A stretch of DNA of 15,116 nucleotides from Candidatus Collierbacteria bacterium GW2011_GWB1_44_6 (GTDB lineage Bacteria; Patescibacteriota; Microgenomatia; UBA1400; MFAQ01). Under the pieces are notes generated by a model. It made no database searches. It was not told the origin of the DNA and saw only the letters and a program-made list of their open reading frames with translations. This document shows positions 7,158-12,780 of the stretch, piece by piece (position 1 is the stretch's first letter; each line of letters opens with the position of its first letter). The translations under genes and the position numbers were made by a program. The stretch lies in the NCBI GenBank assembly GCA_000998025.1, contig LCJG01000047.1, positions 1-15,116 of the forward strand, read 5' to 3'.

Positions 7158-7163
7158 ATTATA
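7158..7163 (-). promoter_or_regulatory. Perfect TATAAT overlapping the TPR stop, 8 nt before the cyclophilin gene
   Basis: The TAA stop of the TPR gene (7161-7159) is part of TATAAT. The spacer CTATTTTT then leads to the cyclophilin ATG at 7149. The same bases serve as stop codon and predicted -10 box. Confidence 0.55.
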
Positions 7164-7884
7164 ACGAAAGATTTTTCTTGTCGGAAGATATTTGGCTAAT
7201 TATGTTTTCAACTTCTCTCTTCCGGATTGATAGATTGTGACTTTCGGCAATTGCGAAAGATTCTTTGGCAATGGAAAGCGCCTTCTCTTTATTTTCTTCC
7301 TGAAGATATATTTTGGCAAGGCTGTTTAATGCTCCTGTTTCCCAGACTCTGATAGCATATGCATTCAAATCACCGGATCGGATCTCAGCTAAAGCCTGTT
7401 CTATTAGTGCCTTACCTTTATCTTTTTCTCCCAGTTTGTACAACAATCCACCAATGTGTGCTTTAAGGCGGCCTTTTTCGGGGACGTCAGCGGTGGTCAC
7501 AGCAAGAGATTTTTCGAAGTAAGACAATGCTTCCGAATATTCTCCGTTCACAATGAGGGCGTTCCCATATGAGCTGTAGGCAATGGCGAGAGTCCGCCCA
7601 TCTAGTGTTTCTTTGTGGCTCTCGCCGACCTGGAGGGCTTCTTTGGCGTATGACACAGTAAGGTAGTGATAGATGGGACTGTCGTTGGTGGAGAGTAAAT
7701 TTTTGTAGATTAAACTTTGACCACCCAAGCAGTGTATGAGTCCTTGATAGTCATTTGTGTCAACAAGATCGATGAGACACTCCGTGTAAGCCTTGGCCGA
7801 GTCTCCGTACTTCTCTGCTTCTCGTAAGTCGTTGGCATCCAACAGTCTTTTCTCCATGATTGAATCCATAGCATATGATAACAT
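7159..7884 (-). CDS. TPR-repeat protein
   Basis: The 241-residue protein is almost wholly helical. It shows tetratricopeptide-like repeats, clearest at about 100-131 (SYGNALIVNGEYSEALSYFEKSL), 137-168 and 182-216 (LNSLAKIYLQEENKEKALSIAKESFAIA). No signal peptide, membrane segment or catalytic domain is visible, so it is likely a cytosolic protein-protein interaction scaffold. The N-terminus is uncertain: ATGs at 7884, 7869 and 7857 are in frame. The one at 7869 has a TATCAT hexamer 5 nt upstream, like the leaderless starts elsewhere in this window, and would give a 236-residue protein. The gene is divergent from the small membrane protein on the other strand and only 8 bp from it if 7884 is used. 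The partner is unknown. Confidence 0.82.
   Translation of the reverse strand: MLSYAMDSIMEKRLLDANDLREAEKYGDSAKAYTECLIDLVDTNDYQGLIHCLGGQSLIYKNLLSTNDSPIYHYLTVSYAKEALQVGESHKETLDGRTLAIAYSSYGNALIVNGEYSEALSYFEKSLAVTTADVPEKGRLKAHIGGLLYKLGEKDKGKALIEQALAEIRSGDLNAYAIRVWETGALNSLAKIYLQEENKEKALSIAKESFAIAESHNLSIRKREVENIISQISSDKKNLSL
7874..7880. promoter_or_regulatory. Overlapping divergent -10-like hexamers (TATGAT / TATCAT)
   Basis: TATGAT reads on the plus strand at 7874-7879, and TATCAT reads on the minus strand at 7880-7875. The minus element is 5 nt from the TPR ATG at 7869. The plus element would start transcription near 7886, just before the small membrane protein at 7893 or 7899. Confidence 0.4.
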
Positions 7885-7892
7885 GAGAGGGT

Positions 7893-8216
7893 ATGAACAT
7901 GCCTGTTTGGGTCGGAATTGTAGTTGCGATTATTTTTTTGGTGGCGTTTTCCGAATGGTTTTTCCATCTCGTAAAAGGGTGGGGGCAGATCGTCATCGAT
8001 GACGTATTTTTTAAATATCGAATTGTCGGTGTTTCCATTTTCTCCATGGTTATCATTAGCTCAACCTTTTTTGGAATGGCAATCATCACCGAATGTCCAA
8101 ATGAAGTAAGGGAAGGAGTGTTTGCCAAACTTAGGTGTGATGAATATCTAAAAATTAAGGCCGGAACAGAGAGAATTTTCGCAAGTGAAGAAAACTCAAA
8201 GAATCAAGAGATTTAG
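7893..8216 (+). CDS. Small two-helix membrane protein
   Basis: Not recognised. The 107-residue product has two hydrophobic segments (about 6-24 and 44-67) separated by a short loop, and a soluble C-terminal tail (about 68-107) holding two cysteines (Cys68, Cys82). Two in-frame ATGs are possible: 7893, and 7899, which has GAGG 8 nt upstream, a normal Shine-Dalgarno distance. The second is slightly preferred. Coding potential is supported by consistent hydrophobic segments and by the end falling just before a repeat element and a convergent gene. It shares its upstream region with the divergent TPR gene. No function can be assigned. Confidence 0.6.
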   Translation: MNMPVWVGIVVAIIFLVAFSEWFFHLVKGWGQIVIDDVFFKYRIVGVSIFSMVIISSTFFGMAIITECPNEVREGVFAKLRCDEYLKIKAGTERIFASEENSKNQEI

Positions 8217-8220
8217 AGAT

Positions 8221-8281
8221 GGATCCCCGCAAGGATGGAGTGAGATTGCCACACCGTGACTTCACGGTTCGCAATGACGAA
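8221..8281. repeat. REP-like palindromic intergenic repeat
   Basis: Between two convergent genes lies an interrupted inverted repeat: ATTGC (8245-8249) and ACCGTGA (8253-8259) pair with TCACGGT (8262-8268) and GCAAT (8271-8275). Read on the minus strand it runs CGTCATTGCGAACCGTGA, then TCACGGT and GGCAATCTC. From memory this GTCATTGCGA...GGCAATCTC frame recurs as a dispersed intergenic repeat in many bacterial genomes. It could also act as a bidirectional terminator. The preceding GGATCCCCGCAAGGATGG fits the same repeat family's outer part. Confidence 0.55.
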
Positions 8282-8285
8282 TGTG

Positions 8286-8612
8286 TTATTTTTTGGTGAG
8301 GAGTTTTTCGAGAGAGCGGAGAGCCGAATCAATCCACTTTTCTAAGAAGAAACGGTTGTCTTTTAGTTTGTCTGAAGTTTTATTGTAGATTGGATTCCAC
8401 CACGCTGAAGTAATTACCCAGTCACTCCCTTGTCGTTTTACCGCTGCCACAATCTTGTAACCGTTAATTACTTTTATGTGCTTGTTGGAGTTGGTGGTGG
8501 AGCTTGCCTGAACCTCGTCTGGGAATCTGACAGTTGTGTCTACCCAATCGGGATTGAGGCCACGCTGTTTGATACGCTCTCTAAGGTGAGTTGTCCAGAT
8601 AACTTTGGACAT
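8286..8612 (-). CDS. DUF4258-like small protein (possible RelE/HicA-fold toxin relative)
   Basis: The 108-residue protein begins with THLRERIKQRGLNPDWVDTT (8-27), then FPDEV, HIKVINGYKIVAAV and DWVITSAWW. This order (a helix with H-x-x-E/R-x-x-x-R-G, P-x-E-V, then two or three strands ending in a hydrophobic V-I-T motif) matches DUF4258 proteins, some of which resemble ribonuclease-fold toxins. No partner antitoxin with a DNA-binding fold is adjacent. The ATG directly follows the stop of the SDR gene (TAAATG), so translation is probably coupled to it. A C-terminal basic helix (about 82-108) extends past the core. The family call is from memory of the motif pattern; the toxin role is speculative. 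Confidence 0.6.
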   Translation of the reverse strand: MSKVIWTTHLRERIKQRGLNPDWVDTTVRFPDEVQASSTTNSNKHIKVINGYKIVAAVKRQGSDWVITSAWWNPIYNKTSDKLKDNRFFLEKWIDSALRSLEKLLTKK

Positions 8613-9839
8613 TTATTTTCCCAAATGAACCGAGTCAGGATCCTCCGCGTAAGGACTGGCGGGTACTTCTTGACTAACCGTAGAAGTAGTAATAACCTCT
8701 GTGGTAGTGGTAGGCGTGGAGACGGTGGTTGTTTCGGTGATTGGGGTGGATGCTGATGAAATATTCGCGGGAGGAGTTGCGGTCGAACCGGATGTAGAAA
8801 TTGGGGGGATATCTGTGGTTGAGGAAGTGGTTGTGGTGACTTCCGAGGAAACCTGGGGCATAATATCCGTGAGATGAGTGGTGAGAGTGGTGGAGGGGGT
8901 GATGTCGATAACACCACGGTCGACGGGTAGATTGATGGCCGGAGTAATGGTGGAGTTAACAGAGGGCGTAATATCAGTGGTTGGTGAAGGGTGAGTTTCT
9001 TCTTTGGCCCCAGGAGTAATATCAATGACGTCTGTTGTAGTAGTCGTTGTGGTCGAGGAAGGTGTCATAGTGGGAACACTGGACTGTGGAGTAATCATGT
9101 CGGGATTTATATCCAGACCTATTTGGGGAACAGTTGTATCATCCATATTTGTTGGGTTATTGATATTTTTTATAGATATCTCCGACAAAAGAGTATCTGC
9201 CGGTAAGTTTATAACAAATTCTGCAAGAGTGGCAACTTCTTCCAAGTCAAGAGCGTTGGTCAGATCTTTTTGTGCCCCTTGTTTTTCAAATAAGGCTGTT
9301 TTTAATAATCCAGGATAGATGGCAGTCACACTAATGTTCGAGGGAGACAAGTCCTCTACCAGACATTTACTAAAACCTGTAATAGCCCATTTTGAAGCAG
9401 AATAGACAGACCGATCTTTTTTGGCTATCAACCCGTCCCGGGAGACAATATTAATTATCCGACCATGTCCTTGCAATTTTAGAAAAGGAATGACAGCCTT
9501 GGATAAAAAAATTGTCCCGAGAGTGTTTACCTTGATTACTTCTTCAATGGTCTTGGGGTCCGAATCTTCCAACATACCCTGAGTCCAGATACCGGCATTG
9601 TTGATGAGCACGTCGATTCCTCGGTATTTTTCAATTACCCGTTTGACCGCCTTCTCAAGAGATGAGTAATCGGTGACATCTCCGTTAATGTAATCACAGT
9701 TGATGCTCGCTGAAACACTTTTGAGTTTTTCCTCGTTATGGGAAAGAATAACAACTTGGTGGTTGGGGGCAAGTTTGGTGGCCATGGCCTTTCCCAAGCC
9801 ATCGCTACCGCCTGAAATTAGGATCGTTTTTTTGGTCAT
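8613..9839 (-). CDS. SDR-family oxidoreductase with long Thr/Ser/Pro-rich C-terminal tail
   Basis: Residues 1 to about 228 form a classical short-chain dehydrogenase/reductase: SGGSDGLG nucleotide site (9-16), GDVTD (53-57), NNAG (80-83), Asn105, catalytic Ser133, and YSASK with Tyr146 and Lys150, then YPG (175-177). It should use NAD(P)H; the substrate is unknown. The usual C-terminal substrate loop region is short. From about 229 to 408 the protein is a low-complexity tail rich in Thr, Ser, Pro and Ile. It carries five spaced D-I-x-P units (DITP at 273, 289 and 312; DIMP at 325; DIPP at 343). No signal peptide or membrane segment is present, so this mucin-like tail sits on a protein expected in the cytosol. 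A TATAGA hexamer lies 5 nt before the ATG. Confidence 0.85.
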   Translation of the reverse strand: MTKKTILISGGSDGLGKAMATKLAPNHQVVILSHNEEKLKSVSASINCDYINGDVTDYSSLEKAVKRVIEKYRGIDVLINNAGIWTQGMLEDSDPKTIEEVIKVNTLGTIFLSKAVIPFLKLQGHGRIINIVSRDGLIAKKDRSVYSASKWAITGFSKCLVEDLSPSNISVTAIYPGLLKTALFEKQGAQKDLTNALDLEEVATLAEFVINLPADTLLSEISIKNINNPTNMDDTTVPQIGLDINPDMITPQSSVPTMTPSSTTTTTTTDVIDITPGAKEETHPSPTTDITPSVNSTITPAINLPVDRGVIDITPSTTLTTHLTDIMPQVSSEVTTTTSSTTDIPPISTSGSTATPPANISSASTPITETTTVSTPTTTTEVITTSTVSQEVPASPYAEDPDSVHLGK

Positions 9840-9844
9840 AAGAA

Positions 9845-9850
9845 TCTATA
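9845..9850 (-). promoter_or_regulatory. -10-like TATAGA, 5 nt before the SDR gene
   Basis: TATAGA, then TTCTT, then the ATG at 9839, in the 16-bp gap after the protease gene. It fits the leaderless pattern seen elsewhere in the window. Confidence 0.45.
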
Positions 9851-9855
9851 CATGT

Positions 9856-11730
9856 TTAAAAGGTTTGGACCGGTTGGGCTGGAATATTAGGACGTGGTGG
9901 AACTGAAGCAGGAGTTCTCCTCCTCTTCGAATCTATAAAGTCCGAAATTGCCAGTATGATAATGGCGATTATGGAAAAGGCCATCGTGCCTCCTGACATA
10001 TTCATAAACAATTTTCTTTCGGACCGGGTAAATCTGGGTGTTTTGTCCTCTGGAGTACCAATCTTTGCGTCTGCTTCCTCGAGATAATCTGCGGCGGTTG
10101 GATGACCCTCATATAAGGCGGTTACTTTTTCAAAATCGCTTCTGGCATACTTAAAATAAGAGAGCCAGTAGTTCCCTAAACCTCTGTTCCAGATAGAATA
10201 TACTTCTCCCGCGTCTTCGGAGACATTATTCTTGACCATTAAGGCTTTCAAGTCAGCAATGTCCCGGAGGAAGTTATAGTTGCCACCCCCTTCACCCGGG
10301 TCCAAGCCATAAGTGGCAATACCAACTACCTTACCGTCGGTAGACATGGCCGGTCCTCCGCTGTTGCCGTGATTTATTGAGGCATCGGTTTGAATGAGAT
10401 TCTTTAGATTACCTTTGGCTTGTTTGAAGGCGCTAACCACTCCCTTGGTAAACGTGGGCTCAGCATTGGCTGACGTATCCAATAACAAACTTTGACTACC
10501 CATTACCACACCGGGATAACCAACAACCAACAATTCCGAACCAACTCTAACGTCTTCAATTTTGCCTAGAGGAAGTGCGGGAAAATTATCTCCCTCAACT
10601 TTTATCAGAGCAACATCTGAAGACGCGAAACCCGTGAGATCGTCTGGAAGTTTGTAGTCTGCATCAATAAAAGTGGCTGTGACAATACCATTGTCTAGGT
10701 TTACACCCTCTTTGGAAAGTTGGATTGGTGTATTGCTGAGCTGGACATAATAACTACTTTCTGAGTTGTCAATTTTAATCAAGTTCTTTATTAACATTTC
10801 GTATACGACTGCCGCCATTTGGTAAATAGTTTCCTTGCTTAGGTGCGCTTCTTTGACTTTCTGTTCAACGAAAGATCTATCGACAGGCAACGTTGTCTGA
10901 GAGGAGAGGTATGCTTGAAAAAAATCAACCAAAAAATTATCAAGTGCCCCTCCGGCGACTCCCAAAATGAGAGATGATTCTGGTAAATTGGTGACGACGT
11001 GTCCGTTTGTCGCAATATAACCGTCTTTGTTTACAAAAAAACCACTTCCTGCTTGAGCTAGACAGAAGGGGTATGATTTCCCGACAAAAGGCGCCTCTGC
11101 CGATTCATTGTATTTAAGTTGAGCGCAATATCGATTGAGGATCATGACCACTGAGGGACGAATCGACGCAGCAAGCCGGGCAGAGTCGTCTGTGGTGGAG
11201 GCGCCTTTGACGTCGTTTGGAGCTGAGATATTACTAGCCAAGTTCACAATGTCATCTTGAGTTAGGCTGTCTGATGTGACTGCAATTAGAGTAATTCCAA
11301 AATCGCTCTCCCAAACGTCGACGCTTCTTTCTTCGCCGTAAAACCGGAAAGTGTATCTTTGTGTACTCCAACCTTCTATATAGGAGATGGGGTTGCCTGA
11401 AACTTTGGCTTGGGTAAAACTATCCCCCAAAATTTCTACGAGTGTTTTTAGTTCGAGGGATCCTTGGTGAACCCTTACCGTGGTGGGGTTTTGGAGGTGG
11501 AAAAAAACAGGTTCATCAGAAGAAGGCTGCCAAAGACGTTTGTCGTAATCTATTTGAAAAGGGATGTTTTGCGTACTTCCATCCCACAAAGAGTCATTTT
11601 CGATCAGTCTCTCTTCAGAAACTGGTGGTAGTAGATTTGGAAGTAGCCCAATGGAGGCACGACTAGACAAATCATTCTTATCATCCAGAACAAGCAACCC
11701 AAGACCGATGCCTGAAATTAAAAAAAACAA
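9856..11730 (-). CDS. Membrane-anchored trypsin-like serine protease (HtrA/DegP-related catalytic domain)
   Basis: The catalytic triad of a chymotrypsin-fold protease is visible: His244 (IATNGHVV), Asp372 (SSDVALIKVE) and Ser457 (HGNSGGP). This resembles HtrA-type enzymes, but there is no PDZ domain. An N-terminal hydrophobic segment (about 2-15), a soluble N-domain (about 45-170), two cysteines (202, 223) before the triad, and an unusually long insert between His and Asp (about 250-360, mostly helical) precede a C-terminal helix (about 581-598) and a short basic, proline-rich tail. The protease should therefore face outside with both ends at the membrane. The frame opens with a TTG at 11730 that leaves a short anchor. 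A better start, ATG at 11774, lies in another frame across a T8 run (see separate entry). Confidence 0.82.
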   Translation of the reverse strand: MFFLISGIGLGLLVLDDKNDLSSRASIGLLPNLLPPVSEERLIENDSLWDGSTQNIPFQIDYDKRLWQPSSDEPVFFHLQNPTTVRVHQGSLELKTLVEILGDSFTQAKVSGNPISYIEGWSTQRYTFRFYGEERSVDVWESDFGITLIAVTSDSLTQDDIVNLASNISAPNDVKGASTTDDSARLAASIRPSVVMILNRYCAQLKYNESAEAPFVGKSYPFCLAQAGSGFFVNKDGYIATNGHVVTNLPESSLILGVAGGALDNFLVDFFQAYLSSQTTLPVDRSFVEQKVKEAHLSKETIYQMAAVVYEMLIKNLIKIDNSESSYYVQLSNTPIQLSKEGVNLDNGIVTATFIDADYKLPDDLTGFASSDVALIKVEGDNFPALPLGKIEDVRVGSELLVVGYPGVVMGSQSLLLDTSANAEPTFTKGVVSAFKQAKGNLKNLIQTDASINHGNSGGPAMSTDGKVVGIATYGLDPGEGGGNYNFLRDIADLKALMVKNNVSEDAGEVYSIWNRGLGNYWLSYFKYARSDFEKVTALYEGHPTAADYLEEADAKIGTPEDKTPRFTRSERKLFMNMSGGTMAFSIIAIIILAISDFIDSKRRRTPASVPPRPNIPAQPVQTF

Positions 11731-11774
11731 AAAGAATAAACCAATGAGACAATGAGATTTCTTTTTAGATTCAT
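11720..11774 (-). other. Out-of-frame 5' extension of the protease gene across a T8 run
   Basis: From the ATG at 11774 the reading is MNLKRNLIVSLVYSFCFF and then TAA. The preceding bases read T5-G-T8 in the coding strand (A8 at 11720-11727 on the plus strand). One extra T, or a -1 slip on T-TTT-TTT, joins this peptide to the protease frame at LISGIGLGLLVLDD. That gives a normal anchor of about 22 residues after a basic start. A TATACT hexamer lies 6 nt before this ATG, as at other genes here. Confidence 0.6.
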
Positions 11775-11780
11775 AACTTC

Positions 11781-11786
11781 AGTATA
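11781..11786 (-). promoter_or_regulatory. -10-like TATACT, 6 nt before the ATG at 11774
   Basis: TATACT, GAAGTT, ATG. This is the same spacing as at other genes here and argues that the protease's translation starts at 11774, in the other frame. Confidence 0.5.
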
Positions 11787-11805
11787 AGTTAAATATCACC
11801 GACTG

Positions 11806-12054
11806 TCAGTACCTAAAGCCAACGTTGATTGTAGGAGATACTAATATGATGGAAGATGTCGGAGTGGTAGAAGTCGATGGCGAAGCATCTAGAGGGGTCG
11901 GTGTTATTGATGATGAAGGAGAAGGGGTGGCTGTGATGAGAGGAATGTCGGTGATGGTTTCTTTTTTTGAAGAACCCGTGCCGGTCCAATATGTGGCAAT
12001 CGCAATCCAAATAACGGCGATGAGCAACAATACAATCCAGGTAATTCTTCTCAT
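11806..12054 (-). CDS. Tiny membrane-anchored Ser/Thr/Pro-rich protein
   Basis: The open frame runs back to 12120, but that would overlap the upstream gene. The ATG at 12054 is preferred because it starts MRRITWIVLLLIAVIWIAIA, a basic start followed by a clean transmembrane helix (about 4-21), and has a TATACT hexamer 7 nt upstream. The 82-residue product then has a Ser/Thr/Pro spacer (about 35-68, with TPSPSSS and TPTPLD) and a short hydrophobic C-terminus. It appears to be an anchored surface protein with no enzymatic domain. It sits between the 212-residue unknown and the protease, all on one strand. Its function is unknown; it could be a partner of the protease. Confidence 0.65.
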   Translation of the reverse strand: MRRITWIVLLLIAVIWIAIATYWTGTGSSKKETITDIPLITATPSPSSSITPTPLDASPSTSTTPTSSIILVSPTINVGFRY

Positions 12055-12061
12055 AAACAAA

Positions 12062-12067
12062 AGTATA
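12062..12067 (-). promoter_or_regulatory. -10-like TATACT, 7 nt before the 82-residue gene
   Basis: TATACT, TTTGTTT, ATG at 12054. It supports this start over the longer frame that overlaps the upstream gene. A TG directly precedes the hexamer. Confidence 0.5.
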
Positions 12068-12082
12068 CAAGAATAAGGTGAC

Positions 12083-12721
12083 TTAGGAAAAAGAGAGGCT
12101 CCTGAGAAAGTGATCTGCACGCAAACATTTTCTGATTTTTTCAGTCAACTCTCCAAGTCTGCCTTGTGCATCCAAATGGCATTGACCCATGTCTCCATAT
12201 CCTTCACTTAGAATCTCAATCTCCTCAAGTGTTTCCGGCTCCGAGGTTTCCACTGAGAGTCTTGTAATTTTCAATCGATATTTCTTGGTATTTTCTTTCG
12301 TGTCGATAATGATCCCAACTTCGATTTCGAAATTTTTTCTAAGATAGTCGTAGTATGACGCCATAAGGGTCGAGGCGGCATGAACGTTCTCAGAAGTGAT
12401 GTCTCCTTCAACCAATGAAGAGGAGAGTTTTACCATTTCTTCCAGCTTCTCACGGCTGAACCAACAAGAAATGTAAGGCTCGACAGAGTAGTGTTCTGTA
12501 TATGGACCTATAACAGAATCAAGACGGTCCTCGTAGGCGAAGTTATCTTTGTATTCTCGAAGGATATCCAAAACCGCCTCTCGATTTTTCTTCGGGTCTC
12601 TCACAATGAGGAGGTAAGTCTCCCTGGTAAGTCCAAAATCTTTATAATTAGGAGACTCCCTACAGTATAGAAGATCATGAGCACTAACCGGACGATCGGT
12701 TCCTTGTTCTTTTTGTCCCAT
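12083..12721 (-). CDS. Uncharacterised 212-residue soluble protein
   Basis: I do not recognise a family. The product is hydrophilic, with no signal peptide or membrane segment. Alternating strand-like and helix-like parts are visible: ETYLLIVRD (about 34-42), a helical region (about 75-130), FEIEVGIIIDT and KYRLKITRLSVETS (about 131-160), which look like paired beta-strands, and a helical C-terminus with two cysteines. Coding potential is supported by length, a perfect TATAAT 5 nt before the ATG, and tight spacing: 59 bp after SecA and 28 bp before the small anchored protein. It may be a cytosolic protein linked to export, but only the neighbourhood suggests that. Confidence 0.7.
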   Translation of the reverse strand: MGQKEQGTDRPVSAHDLLYCRESPNYKDFGLTRETYLLIVRDPKKNREAVLDILREYKDNFAYEDRLDSVIGPYTEHYSVEPYISCWFSREKLEEMVKLSSSLVEGDITSENVHAASTLMASYYDYLRKNFEIEVGIIIDTKENTKKYRLKITRLSVETSEPETLEEIEILSEGYGDMGQCHLDAQGRLGELTEKIRKCLRADHFLRSLSFS

Positions 12722-12726
12722 AGCTT

Positions 12727-12732
12727 ATTATA
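12727..12732 (-). promoter_or_regulatory. Perfect TATAAT, 5 nt before the 212-residue gene
   Basis: TATAAT, AAGCT, ATG at 12721, within the 59-bp gap after SecA. A TG directly precedes the hexamer. A TTGACT 10 nt further up is too close to be a standard -35. Confidence 0.55.
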
Positions 12733-12762
12733 CATGTTGGACAGTCAAGTGAGTAGGGGTCT

Positions 12763-12776
12763 CTCAGAAATCTGAG
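12763..12776. other. Short inverted repeat just after the SecA stop
   Basis: CTCAGA and TCTGAG flank two bases, 4 nt past the SecA TAA. No T run follows on the minus strand, so it is at most a weak or factor-assisted terminator or an mRNA 3'-end stem. Confidence 0.3.
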
Positions 12777-12780
12777 CCTA

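Noticed and set aside
8540..9025. 161-codon minus-strand frame rich in Leu/Pro
   Set aside because: It is the alternative reading of the SDR's Thr-codon-rich tail, which yields Leu/Pro runs; no start signal or domain.
9004..9318. 104-codon plus-strand frame with a hydrophobic stretch
   Set aside because: Antisense to the SDR core and tail; the Val runs are complements of Thr codons.
12055..12120. Longer start (12120) for the 82-residue protein
   Set aside because: It would overlap the 212-residue gene and put 22 unrelated residues before a normal anchor; the 12054 ATG has a promoter-like box at the usual distance.
12740..12750. TTGACT upstream of the 212-residue gene as a -35 box
   Set aside because: Only 10 bp separates it from TATAAT; a standard promoter needs about 17.
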